From: Amycolatopsis rubida
GTDB lineage: Bacteria > Actinomycetota > Actinomycetes > Mycobacteriales > Pseudonocardiaceae
Direction: 5' to 3'
Assembly: GCF_900115345.1 (NCBI RefSeq)
Contig: NZ_FOWC01000027.1
Span: 1-61,209, forward strand
DNA: 61,209 bases
Shown here: piece by piece, positions 1-7,751 of the stretch
Layout: each line of letters starts with the position of its first letter
Numbering within the stretch: position 1 is the first letter of the stretch
Notes under the pieces: generated by a model
Databases searched by the model: none
What the model saw: the letters and a program-made list of their open reading frames with translations, nothing else
Told to the model about the DNA's origin: nothing
Made by a program: the position numbers and the translations under genes

Positions 1-90
1 CCCGGTCCCATTCCGAACCCGGAAGCTAAGCCTGACTGCGCCGATGGTACTGCAACCGAAGGGTTGTGGGAGAGTAGGACACCGCCGAAC
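1..90 (+). rRNA. rrf: 5S ribosomal RNA, 3' portion
   Basis: The window opens inside a 5S rRNA. The conserved stretch with CCATTCCGAACCCGGAAG, followed by GAGAGTAGGACACCGCCGAAC near the 3' end, is typical of actinobacterial 5S. Roughly the first 25 to 30 bases lie outside the window. It is the last gene of an rRNA operon read into this window, and a strong hairpin follows about 12 bases later. The exact 3' end is uncertain by a few bases. Confidence 0.95.
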
Positions 91-101
91 TCAACCTGAG
101 A

Positions 102-152
102 AGTCTGGGCCCCGGTCCGAGAACCCCCCGCGGTTCTCCCGGGGCCCAGACT
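102..152 (+). terminator. Hairpin terminator after the rRNA operon
   Basis: AGTCTGGGCCCCGG at 102-115 pairs with CCGGGGCCCAGACT at 139-152, and a weaker inner hairpin fills the loop. The stem is long and GC-rich but has no T tract. It sits directly after the 5S gene and also faces the end of the convergent Lrp-like gene. Confidence 0.75.
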
Positions 153-217
153 CATGTCACGGACAAAACAAGGCCCGGAACCCCCGCGCGAGGACCCGGG
201 CCTTCACCATGTTCAGG

Positions 218-648
218 TCACAGCGACAGCCGGCGGCCTCGGACGGGAGACGAGAACACCAGCGAGGTCGTGGTCTCTCCGTAGCGCTGGGCCCGTTCTA
301 CGAAGCGCTCCAGCTCGGCCGTCGTGCGGCAGTGCACGCGGAGCAGCCAGCACTCGTCACCGGTCACGTGGTCGGCGTCCGTGATCTCCGGCAGCGGGAG
401 GATCGCGTCGCGGAACTGCGGGCCGTCCAGGCTGCGGACCCGCACGATCGCCTGGATCGGGCGGCCCAGCTTCTCCGGATCGACCCGCGCCGCGTAGCCG
501 GTGATTACCCCGCGCTGTTCCCAGCGGCGCACCGTTCGGTCACGGCTGGCGCAGAGCGCGAGACTCGGCGGCTGATTTCCGAGAACGTCAGGCGGTCGTC
601 GGACTGGAGCAGCTCCAGCAGACGCCGATCAACATCGTCCGGCTCCAC
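218..648 (-). pseudogene. Lrp/AsnC family regulator, frameshifted
   Basis: The two halves of a small Lrp/AsnC protein lie in different frames. The N-terminal half starts at a GTG (648) and reads through a helix-turn-helix (DDVDRRLLELLQSDDRLTFS, then a segment ending APAVTER). The C-terminal half resumes as VRRWEQRGVITGYAARVDPE and carries the RAM-type ligand domain to position 218. The join is near 530, where adding one G to ACCGAACGGTGCGC would restore TER-VRRW. Intact, it would be a DNA-binding regulator of about 143 residues, probably of amino-acid-related genes. It is divergent from the rhodanese-like gene, which is also broken. Either an assembly indel or real inactivation is possible. 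Confidence 0.8.
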
Positions 649-710
649 TGCGGCACCTTCTCCGAAACTCCAGGCCAACTGCCGTCCGGGCCCGGAAAAC
701 CCTGGTGAAG

Positions 711-1075
711 ATGCTCGCATCCTCTCTCTTCTCCACGAATCTTCCGAGGGCCGTCGAGTACTTCGGGCGGGACCTCGCCCAAGGCCTCGCCGACGGCTAC
801 CTCCTCGTCGAGACCCGCGGCCCGGGGCATACGCCGAAGCTCACCTGCCGGGCGCGATCTGCTTGCCCTACCGGGAAATGACCGAGGAAAGCACCCGTGA
901 CCTCGACCGGAACCTCGTCTACGTCTGCTACTGCGAAAGCATTTACCCCAACGCCGCCAGCCAGGGCGCCTACCGGCTCGGCTTCACCGTGAAACGGCTC
1001 TCCGGCGGCAGCACGACCTGGCTCGCCCATGGCTATCCGACCGAAGCCGGGCAGCCCGTACCCTGGAAGTCGTGA
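711..1075 (+). pseudogene. Rhodanese-like domain protein, frameshifted
   Basis: From the ATG at 711 the frame reads an N-terminal segment (EYFGRDLAQGLADGYLLVETRGP) and then leaves frame. The next frame continues with AYAEAHLPGAICLPYREM and the predicted active-site loop YVCYCESIYPNAAS. One extra C in the CCCGGGG run near 826-830 would join the two halves into a protein of about 121 residues. The family carries a sulfur-accepting cysteine in that loop. The stop overlaps the GTG start of the amidotransferase gene. It pairs divergently with the Lrp-like gene, a common arrangement, and both are broken in the same simple way. Confidence 0.75.
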
Positions 1076-1821
1076 CTCGTCTGCTCATCATCCAGCCCGA
1101 TGCCAGCGATCCCATCGGCCCGCTCGGGGAGTGGCTTGCCGAAGCCGGCGCGGAACTTGACGTGCGGCTGCCGCCGGAGCAGGAGTTGCCCTCAAGCCTT
1201 GACGGGTACGACGGGTTGATCTGTCTCGGCGGCGGCATGGGCGCGCTCGACGACGCGAAGCACCCCTGGCTCGCCGACGTCCGGAAGCTGCTCGCCACCG
1301 CGGCGGGGAACGCCGTGCCGACGCTCGCGATCTGTCTCGGTTCGCAGCTGCTCGCCGTCGCGACCGGCGGGCAGGTCGCGGAGGGCGAGTCCGGGCCCGA
1401 GGTCGGGCCGGGGCTGGTGTCCAAGAAGGACGCCGCGTGGGTCGATCCGCTCTTCGCGGACATGCCCTTCCTCCCGGACGTCCTGCAGTTCCACCGCGAC
1501 GTCATCACTGTCCTGCCGCAGAGCGCCGAGCTGCTCGCATCCACGCCGAAGTACCCGCACCAGGCCTTCCGGATGAACCGTTGTGTCTACGGTGTCCAAT
1601 TCCACATCGAAACGACGCCGGAGGTCGTCCGCGCCTGGGCCGAGGCGGCACCGGAAATGGCGGAACTCACCCGTCCGGGCGCGCTGGAGGAGGACGCCCT
1701 GATCTCTGCGCACGCGGACATCGCCGAGACATGGCGTCCGTTCGCGCGCCGGTTCGTCCAGGTGGCCGCCGGGCAGCTGGAGGCGGCTCCGGAAAGTCAA
1801 CGCCAGTTGCCGCTGGCTTAA
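1072..1821 (+). CDS. Type 1 glutamine amidotransferase
   Basis: A 249-residue stand-alone class I amidotransferase domain similar to the glutaminase half of GMP synthetase. The nucleophile is Cys88 in AICLGSQ, and the rest of the triad is His178 and Glu180 in GVQFHIE. An oxyanion-type glycine cluster lies at CLGGGMGALDD (51-61). The family releases ammonia from glutamine, or acts as a gamma-glutamyl hydrolase, for an unknown acceptor. The GTG start overlaps the stop of the upstream rhodanese-like gene as GTGA, which argues for coupled translation. No synthetase partner lies next to it, so the acceptor cannot be named. Confidence 0.85.
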   Translation: MTRLLIIQPDASDPIGPLGEWLAEAGAELDVRLPPEQELPSSLDGYDGLICLGGGMGALDDAKHPWLADVRKLLATAAGNAVPTLAICLGSQLLAVATGGQVAEGESGPEVGPGLVSKKDAAWVDPLFADMPFLPDVLQFHRDVITVLPQSAELLASTPKYPHQAFRMNRCVYGVQFHIETTPEVVRAWAEAAPEMAELTRPGALEEDALISAHADIAETWRPFARRFVQVAAGQLEAAPESQRQLPLA

Positions 1822-1915
1822 CGGATGACGTCGGAATCACTTACGGCGAGTTAACGGTTCACCCAAACGGTCAGGTACCTTGCGAGAGGTATTTCCGTAG
1901 GGTTCGGAGGTCGGG

Positions 1916-3046
1916 GTGGACCCCTCGCTGCTCGTTGTCGTCGTGATCTGCACGGCGCTGGTTTTCGATTTCACCAACGGCTTCCACGACACGGCGAACG
2001 CGATGGCGACCTCGATCGCCACCGGAGCACTCCGGCCCCGCGTCGCCGTCGCGATCTCCGCGGTGCTGAACCTGGCCGGCGCGTTCCTGTCGGTCGAGGT
2101 CGCGAAAACGATTTCCAGCGGTCTCGTCGACGAGACGAGGATCGGGCCCGCCATCGTGTTCGGCGGGCTGATCGGGGCGATCGTCTGGAACCTCTTCACC
2201 TGGTACGTCGGCCTGCCGTCGAGTTCGTCGCACGCGCTGTTCGGCGGCCTGATCGGCGCGACCTGGGTGTCCGCGGGCGCGGACTCCGTCCACTTCGCCA
2301 AGATCGTGGACAAGGTGCTCATCCCGGCCGCGGCGTCCCCGATCATCGCGGGAGCGGCGGCGGCCGCGGTCACCTACCTCGTCTACCGGTTCCTGGTGCG
2401 CAAACGCGGCGGGCGCGGTTTCCGGGTCGGGCAGATCGTCTCGGCATCGCTGGTCTCGCTCGCGCACGGCACCAACGACGCGCAGAAGACCATGGGTGTC
2501 ATCACCTTGACACTGGTAGCGGCTGGAAGTCTCCCTGCCGGGTCCGCGCCGCCTGTCTGGGTGATCATCAGCGCCGCGTCCGCGCTCGCGCTCGGCACGT
2601 ATCTCGGTGGGTGGCGCATCACCCACACTCTCGGCAAGGGCCTGACCGACATCGAAGGCCCACAGGGATTTTCCGCGCAGACCAGCAGCGCCGTGGTGAT
2701 CCTGCTGTCCTCGCACCTCGGTTTCCCGCTGTCGACCACGCACGTCTGCTCGGGCGGCATCATCGGCTCCGGCGTCGGCCGTCGCGAGGCTCCGGTGCGC
2801 TGGCGGATGGCGGGCCGGATGGTGCTCGCGTGGCTGTTCACGCTGCCCGCGGCGGCGATCGTCGGCGCGGCGGCGGGCAAGATCGCCTCGCTCGGCGAGG
2901 CCGGGACCATCGCGGTCGGCGTCGCCGGCATTCTCTTCGCGGCCGGGATTTACCTCCTTTCCCGCCGCAAACCCGTCACCGCACACAGCTTCCAGGTCCC
3001 CGAACCCTCCGCCGCCGAGACCGAACCGGACCGCCTGGCTGCCTGA
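1916..3046 (+). CDS. pitA: Low-affinity inorganic phosphate transporter (PiT family)
   Basis: A 376-residue integral membrane protein of the PiT family, which imports phosphate (often as a metal-phosphate complex) with protons or sodium. The signature GFHDTANA stands at residues 22-29, and the second inverted-repeat signature AHGTNDAQKTMG appears in the second half. A third conserved block, PLSTTHVCSGGIIGSGVG, follows. About ten hydrophobic segments span the protein. The GTG at 1916 follows a GGTTCGGAGGTCGGG leader containing the ribosome-binding site. It stands alone, with no PhoU-like gene beside it. Confidence 0.93.
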   Translation: MDPSLLVVVVICTALVFDFTNGFHDTANAMATSIATGALRPRVAVAISAVLNLAGAFLSVEVAKTISSGLVDETRIGPAIVFGGLIGAIVWNLFTWYVGLPSSSSHALFGGLIGATWVSAGADSVHFAKIVDKVLIPAAASPIIAGAAAAAVTYLVYRFLVRKRGGRGFRVGQIVSASLVSLAHGTNDAQKTMGVITLTLVAAGSLPAGSAPPVWVIISAASALALGTYLGGWRITHTLGKGLTDIEGPQGFSAQTSSAVVILLSSHLGFPLSTTHVCSGGIIGSGVGRREAPVRWRMAGRMVLAWLFTLPAAAIVGAAAGKIASLGEAGTIAVGVAGILFAAGIYLLSRRKPVTAHSFQVPEPSAAETEPDRLAA

Positions 3047-3076
3047 ACCCGCCCGGCTCCGGCTACGGTGTGAGCG

Positions 3077-6052
3077 ATGGCAGAACGCGCGCGGACCACA
3101 GCTTCGGCGGCCAGGTACGGCTTCACTGACACCCGGGCCGACGGTCAACTGCGCGCTGCGGGCTGGTGGACCGAAGGCGGACCCGCCGACGGTGCCGCCG
3201 ACGTCCTCCTCGCCCTCTCCCGCGCCGCGGATCCGGACCTCGCGCTAGCCGGGCTCGACCGCATTCGCGAGGCCGACGAACCCGGTTGGCCTGAGCTGGA
3301 CAGCGCGCTCCGCGAGAACCGCACGTTCCGCGGTCGGCTCCTGGGCGTGCTCGGCACCTCCACCGCGTTGGCGGATTTCCTCGTCGCCAATCCGGGCGAG
3401 TGGCGTTGTCTCGCGGACAACCGGTGCACCGAACCGGCGAAGTTCGCGGAGCGGCTGCTTGAGCGGGTGCGCCAGGACGACGGGACGTACGTCACCGGGA
3501 GCGCCGCCGAATCCGAGCTGCGGGCAGGCTACCGCGGGCTGCTGCTCGGCATCGCCGCCGCTGACCTCGGCCACCTCGTCGAACCCGGGCTGGAGCACCC
3601 GCGGTTCCGGGACGTGGCCAGCGAGCTGACCACTCTCGCCGAGGCCGCGGTGCGGGCCGGGCTCGTGGTCGCCGAGCAGGAGGTCGGCGCGTCCGCCGAA
3701 GACACGCTCGCGGTGATCGCGATGGGCAAGACCGGCGGGCGGGAACTGAACTACGTCAGCGACGTCGACGTCATCTTCGTCGGGGCCGGCGACCTCGGCG
3801 TCGCGACCCGGCTGGCCAGCACGATGATGCGGCTGGTCGGCAACGCGTGCTTCGAGGTCGACGCGGCGTTGCGGCCGGAAGGCAAGAGCGGCGCGTTGGT
3901 GCGCACGCTCGAAGGGCACACCGCCTACTACCAGAAGTGGGCGAAGACCTGGGAGTTCCAGGCTTTGCTGAAGGCGCGTCCGGTGGCCGGCGACGCCGAG
4001 CTGGGCCGCCAGTACGCGGAGATGGTCGCGCCGATGGTGTGGTCGGCCGCGGACCGCGAGAACTTCGTGACCGAGGTCCAGCAGATGCGCCGGCGGGTGG
4101 AGGACCACGTCGCGTCGGAGCATCTCGAACGCGAGCTGAAGCTGGGCCGCGGCGGATTGCGTGACGTCGAGTTCGCCGTGCAGCTGTTGCAGCTCGTGCA
4201 CGGCCGGGTGGATCCCGCGCTGCGCTCGTCGTCCACTTTGGAAGCGTTGGCCGCGCTTGGCGACGGCGGGTATGTCGGCCGCGCGGACGCGGCGGAGATG
4301 AGCTCGTCGTATGAGTTCCTGCGCACCGTCGAGCACCGGCTGCAGCTGCGTCGGCTGCGGCGGACGCACCTGTTCCCCGCCGCGTCGGACACCGATGAGC
4401 TGCGGATTCTCGCCCGCGCCTGCGGGATTCGGCCGATTCGCGGACGCAGTCAGGGCGAGGCGTTGCTTGCCGAGTTCCGCCGCCACGCGCAGGGGATCCG
4501 GCGGCTGCACGAGAAGGTGTTCTACCGTCCGCTGCTGCAGTCGGTGGCGAATGTGCCGACCGAAGCGTTGCGGCTCACCACGAAACAGGCTGCCAGCCGG
4601 CTCGCTGCCCTCGGGTACGCCGCGCCGGAAGGGGCGTTGCAGCACATCAAGGCGTTGACCGCCGGGGTGTCGCGGCGCGCGGCGATTCAGCAGGCGCTGC
4701 TTCCGGTGTTGCTCGATTGCCTGGCCGACACGCCGGATCCGGACGGCGGGCTGCTCTCGTATCGCAAGGTGTCCGAGGCGCTTCAGGACACACCGTGGTA
4801 CCTGCGTGTGCTGCGTGACGAGGGCACTGTCGTCGAGCGGCTCGCTTTCCTGCTCGGGACGTCGAACCTGGTACCGGACTTGCTCGTCCGCGCGCCGGAA
4901 GTGCTGCAGCTGCTGGGAGATCCGGCTCGGTTGACCGGACGTACGCCAGCCGAAGTGGCGACGTCGCTTCGGGCTGCCGTACGCCGTCAGCCTGGGCTGA
5001 GCGCTGCGGTCACCGCTGCTCGGTCGCTGCGTCGGCATGAGCTGCTTCGTGTCGCGTGCGCGGATTTGCTGGGACTGCTGGATGTTCCGTCGGTCTGCGC
5101 AGCGCTGTCGAGCGTGTGGGTCGCGGTGTTGCAGGGAGCGCTCTCGGCGGCTTATCGGCAACGGCAGGCTGAGCTGGGGCGTACTCCGGCGACGATCGCG
5201 GTCATCGGCATGGGCCGGCTCGGCGGGGCGGAACTGGGTTACGGTTCGGACGCCGACGTCCTTTTCGTCTGCGAACCCGCGGAAGGGGTTCCGGACGCCG
5301 AAGCGGTGCGGTTCGCTTCGTCGGTCGCGGAGACGGTGCGGAAGATCCTTGGCGCGCCGAGCGCGGATCCGGCGCTGGTCGTGGACGCGGATCTCCGGCC
5401 GGAAGGACGCAGCGGGCCGCTCGTGCGGACGCTGGAGTCGTACCGCGCGTACTACCAGCGCTGGGGCGAGGTGTGGGAATCGCAGGCGTTGCTGCGGGCC
5501 CGGTTCGTCGCCGGGGACGAGGAGCTCGGCCAGCGGTTCATCGAGATGATCGACCCGTTGCGCTATCCGGAAGGCGGGCTCGACCCGACGGACGCGCGCG
5601 AGATCCGCCGGATCAAGGCCCGGGTCGAGACCGAACGGCTCCCGCGCGGAGCCGATCCGACGCGGCACACGAAACTCGGCCGCGGCGGTCTCGCCGACGT
5701 CGAGTGGACGGTCCAGCTCCTGCAGTTGCAGCACGCGCATGAGGTGCCCGGGCTGCGGACGACGTCGACTCTCGACGCGCTCACCGCCTTGGCCGAAGCT
5801 GGTCTCGCGCCTGCCGAATCCGTGGACTCGCTGCGCGAAGCCTGGCTGCTGGCCACGCGCGTGCGCAACGCGACGATGCTGGTGCGCGGCAAGGCAGCGG
5901 ACGAGGTGCCCGGCACCGGCCGCGACCTGGCCGCGGTGGCGCGCGTGTTCGGCTACTCGGTGGACGACGACCCCGGCGAGTTCCTCGACGCCTACCGCCG
6001 TGTGACGCGGCACGCGCACGCCGTGGTCGAGGAACTCTTCTACGACAACTAG
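3077..6052 (+). CDS. glnE: Bifunctional glutamine synthetase adenylyltransferase/deadenylase
   Basis: A 991-residue GlnE. The family adds AMP to a tyrosine of type I glutamine synthetase, or removes it, in response to nitrogen state. Two nucleotidyltransferase domains are visible: the N-terminal one with AMGKTGGRELNYVSDVDVIF near residues 216-234 and the C-terminal one with GMGRLGGAELGYGSDADVLF near residues 712-731. Each is followed by a helical GlnE/GlnD-like domain (motifs KLGRGGLRDVEFAVQLLQL and KLGRGGLADVEWTVQLLQL). The length matches actinobacterial GlnE. Its probable substrate GlnA is encoded at 32079-33503. The ATG at 3077 lies 30 bases after pitA, and the thioesterase gene follows closely. 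Confidence 0.96.
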   Translation: MAERARTTASAARYGFTDTRADGQLRAAGWWTEGGPADGAADVLLALSRAADPDLALAGLDRIREADEPGWPELDSALRENRTFRGRLLGVLGTSTALADFLVANPGEWRCLADNRCTEPAKFAERLLERVRQDDGTYVTGSAAESELRAGYRGLLLGIAAADLGHLVEPGLEHPRFRDVASELTTLAEAAVRAGLVVAEQEVGASAEDTLAVIAMGKTGGRELNYVSDVDVIFVGAGDLGVATRLASTMMRLVGNACFEVDAALRPEGKSGALVRTLEGHTAYYQKWAKTWEFQALLKARPVAGDAELGRQYAEMVAPMVWSAADRENFVTEVQQMRRRVEDHVASEHLERELKLGRGGLRDVEFAVQLLQLVHGRVDPALRSSSTLEALAALGDGGYVGRADAAEMSSSYEFLRTVEHRLQLRRLRRTHLFPAASDTDELRILARACGIRPIRGRSQGEALLAEFRRHAQGIRRLHEKVFYRPLLQSVANVPTEALRLTTKQAASRLAALGYAAPEGALQHIKALTAGVSRRAAIQQALLPVLLDCLADTPDPDGGLLSYRKVSEALQDTPWYLRVLRDEGTVVERLAFLLGTSNLVPDLLVRAPEVLQLLGDPARLTGRTPAEVATSLRAAVRRQPGLSAAVTAARSLRRHELLRVACADLLGLLDVPSVCAALSSVWVAVLQGALSAAYRQRQAELGRTPATIAVIGMGRLGGAELGYGSDADVLFVCEPAEGVPDAEAVRFASSVAETVRKILGAPSADPALVVDADLRPEGRSGPLVRTLESYRAYYQRWGEVWESQALLRARFVAGDEELGQRFIEMIDPLRYPEGGLDPTDAREIRRIKARVETERLPRGADPTRHTKLGRGGLADVEWTVQLLQLQHAHEVPGLRTTSTLDALTALAEAGLAPAESVDSLREAWLLATRVRNATMLVRGKAADEVPGTGRDLAAVARVFGYSVDDDPGEFLDAYRRVTRHAHAVVEELFYDN

Positions 6053-6062
6053 CCTGGACGTC

Positions 6063-6491
6063 GTGACCGACCGCGAACCGTTCCGCACCCGGATCAAGGT
6101 GCGCCACTACGAACTCGACACGCTGGGCCACCTCAACCACGCTGTGTACCACTCGTACGGCGAGGTTTCGCGGCTGGAAGTCTTCGAGGCGGCCGGCGGC
6201 AACACGCTGCACGAATCGCGTCTCGCGCCGGTGCTGCTCGAATCGAACATTGTGTACCGGCGGGAACTGCGCGCCGGGGACGTGGTGGACGTGACCTGCG
6301 ACGCCTCGTTCGGCGACGGCAAGGTGTTCTGGATGACCTCGCGCATTGTGAAGCTGGACGGGACGCTTTCGGCCGAGATCAAGTGCACGCTGGGATTGAT
6401 GGATCTGGAGAAGCGCAAGCTGGTGCCGGATCCGCGGGGGCATTTCGAGCGGGCCGGGGTGGATCTGAAGATTCTGTCCACTTCGGAGTGA
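6063..6491 (+). CDS. Acyl-CoA thioesterase, 4HBT hot-dog fold
   Basis: A 142-residue protein with the 4-hydroxybenzoyl-CoA thioesterase pattern. The N-terminal YELDTLGHLNHAVYHSYGE holds the usual catalytic aspartate (D in ELDTLGH) and the N-H-A-V-Y motif. NIVYRRELRAGDVV and a strand-rich C-terminus complete the single hot-dog domain. Such enzymes hydrolyse acyl-CoA thioesters in the cytosol, but the chain specificity cannot be read here. The GTG start lies 10 bases after glnE, so the two are probably cotranscribed, although no functional link is obvious. Confidence 0.85.
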   Translation: MTDREPFRTRIKVRHYELDTLGHLNHAVYHSYGEVSRLEVFEAAGGNTLHESRLAPVLLESNIVYRRELRAGDVVDVTCDASFGDGKVFWMTSRIVKLDGTLSAEIKCTLGLMDLEKRKLVPDPRGHFERAGVDLKILSTSE

Positions 6492-6514
6492 GGCTTCGGG
6501 ACGGGTCGCCGGAG

Positions 6515-7066
6515 TCAGTCCAGTCGCATCCCGTGCCACACCAGGTCCACCAGTCCCTCCGTCTCTGCCTGCCAATCTCCTTCCGGAGTAAGGAAAAACA
6601 GCCCGCCGAGGCCGCGCATCAGTGTTTCCGTCTTCAGGTCCGGCCGGATGGTGCCCGCTTCCGCGTTCGCCTTGCGCAGGGTGTCGAGCGCGTCGAGCAT
6701 CCGGGTGTACGCCTGCGTCGGCAGTTCGCTCCGCGACGCGCGCAACGCGTTGGCCAGTCCGCGTTTCGTCATCATGTAGTGCGCCAGGTGGTCCACGATC
6801 CAGACGCGCAGCGCCTGATCGGGGGAATGCGTGGCGAGTAATTCGGGCACGATCTCGACGAGCCGGTTCACCTCGCGTTCGTAAACGGCCAGCACCAGCG
6901 ACTCCGGCGTGGGGAAGTGCCGGTACACCGTGCCGACGCCGACGCACGCCTCCTTGGCGACCGCGTTGAACGACACTTCTCCTGCCCGGCTCACGGTTTC
7001 CGCCGCCACCGCGAGGATCCGTTCGTGGTTGCGCCGGGTGTCCGCCCGCCGCGGGCTCACCGGCAT
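6515..7066 (-). CDS. TetR family regulator, probable controller of the adjacent aldehyde oxidoreductase operon
   Basis: A 183-residue TetR protein. Its N-terminal helix-turn-helix is clear (EVSFNAVAKEACVGVGTVYR, then HFPTPESLVLAVYE), and a helical ligand domain follows. I chose the ATG at 7066 because the upstream in-frame extension to 7174 is Ala/Gly-rich filler that overlaps a perfect operator-like palindrome at 7144-7163. The gene diverges from the molybdenum oxidoreductase operon, and two similar dyads sit between them, so repression of both promoters with release by an aldehyde-like ligand is a reasonable inference. The stop lies 23 bases from the convergent thioesterase gene. Confidence 0.85.
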   Translation of the reverse strand: MPVSPRRADTRRNHERILAVAAETVSRAGEVSFNAVAKEACVGVGTVYRHFPTPESLVLAVYEREVNRLVEIVPELLATHSPDQALRVWIVDHLAHYMMTKRGLANALRASRSELPTQAYTRMLDALDTLRKANAEAGTIRPDLKTETLMRGLGGLFFLTPEGDWQAETEGLVDLVWHGMRLD

Positions 7067-7143
7067 CGCGCCTCCCGCGTTTGCTTCGCCTGCCTGACCT
7101 GGAGCTGCTCCAGCGTCACCTGGACCAGCTCCACTTCGTTGCG

Positions 7144-7163
7144 TAGCGGATTCTAATCCGCTA
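7144..7163. promoter_or_regulatory. Perfect TetR-type operator dyad
   Basis: TAGCGGAT (7144-7151), spacer TCTA, ATCCGCTA (7156-7163): a perfect 8-bp inverted repeat with a 4-bp centre. The size and the GCGGAT/ATCCGC arms are typical of TetR-family sites. It lies about 80 bases upstream of the TetR start codon, on the side of the divergent operon. Confidence 0.7.
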
Positions 7164-7183
7164 GCCTCGGTCAAAGCGAGCCA

Positions 7184-7201
7184 AGCGGATGAATATCCGG
7201 T
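7184..7201. promoter_or_regulatory. Second, imperfect copy of the same dyad
   Basis: AGCGGAT (7184-7190), spacer GAAT, ATCCGGT (7195-7201). It differs from the site at 7144-7163 by one arm base and its spacer. Centre-to-centre distance is 39 bp, close to four helical turns, which would allow two dimers on one face of the DNA. Confidence 0.55.
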
Positions 7202-7251
7202 TTACCTCCGGCGGCTCGTGTTCCCGAAGGGCCGTCACCACCACCATCACG

Positions 7252-7282
7252 CCGCAGGACGTCCGCCGCGGACGTCCTGCGG
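7252..7282. promoter_or_regulatory. Perfect 14-bp inverted repeat upstream of the oxidoreductase operon
   Basis: CCGCAGGACGTCCG (7252-7265), spacer CCG, CGGACGTCCTGCGG (7269-7282). It is perfect over 14 bp, and its 3' edge lies 16 bases before the chosen GTG start of the small subunit. It differs in sequence from the TetR-like dyads. It may be a leader hairpin masking the ribosome-binding region or a separate operator. Confidence 0.6.
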
Positions 7283-7298
7283 GAAAGCGAACCCTACT

Positions 7299-7751
7299 GT
7301 GGACATTTCCCTTGAAGTCAATGGAAGAACCGAGCAGCTCGGCGTCGAGCCGGGAGTGACCCTCCTGGACGCGCTGCGCGAGCGGCTCGGCATCACCGGT
7401 CCGAAGAAGGGCTGCGACCGCGGTCAGTGCGGTGCCTGCACCGTGCACGTCGACGGCAAGCCGGTGCTGTCCTGCCTCACGCTCGCGGCCGCCGTGCGCG
7501 GTCCCGTCACCACCGTCGAAGGACTGTCCGCCGAGGACGAACTGCACCCGGTGCAGCAGGCGTTCGTGGACCAGGACGCGCTGCAGTGCGGGTTCTGCAC
7601 GTCCGGGCAGGTGATGTCGGCGGTCGCCGCGGTGCGCGACGACGTGTCCGACGTGCGCGAGTTCATGTCCGGCAATCTGTGCCGTTGTTCGGCGTACCCG
7701 AACATCGTGCGCGCCGTGGAGCAGGCGAGGCAGGCCGATGCGACCGTTTGA
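7299..7751 (+). CDS. [2Fe-2S] subunit of a molybdenum aldehyde/xanthine oxidoreductase (PaoA type)
   Basis: A 150-residue iron-sulfur subunit. The plant-ferredoxin-type cluster ligands are Cys39, Cys44, Cys47 and Cys59 (GCDRGQCGACTVHVDG). The second cluster is held by Cys97, Cys100, Cys128 and Cys130 in the CGFCTSGQ and NLCRC motifs. It passes electrons from the molybdenum centre to FAD. I chose the GTG at 7299; an in-frame GTG at 7218 would add a histidine-rich 27-residue leader that lies over the 14-bp palindrome and looks like non-coding sequence. I see no Tat signal, so a cytoplasmic complex is likely, unlike E. coli PaoA. The gene overlaps the next by 14 bases. Confidence 0.9.
   Translation: MDISLEVNGRTEQLGVEPGVTLLDALRERLGITGPKKGCDRGQCGACTVHVDGKPVLSCLTLAAAVRGPVTTVEGLSAEDELHPVQQAFVDQDALQCGFCTSGQVMSAVAAVRDDVSDVREFMSGNLCRCSAYPNIVRAVEQARQADATV

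Noticed and set aside
44..700. Long open frame upstream of and joined to the rhodanese C-terminal half
   Set aside because: It lies opposite the Lrp-like gene, is Arg/Pro-rich without a fold, and only its last third has family motifs.
3245..6097. 950-residue open frame opposite glnE
   Set aside because: It mirrors glnE codons, is Arg/Gln/His-rich and has no domain. The same applies to long frames opposite pitA, the PaoC-like gene, uvrD2 and the symporter.
7067..7174. 36-residue N-terminal extension of the TetR gene
   Set aside because: It needs a TTG start, is Ala/Gly filler and would place the perfect operator inside the coding region.
7218..7298. Histidine-rich N-terminal extension of the small subunit
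   Set aside because: It overlaps a perfect palindrome and lacks a ribosome-binding site; the family domain begins right at the GTG at 7299.
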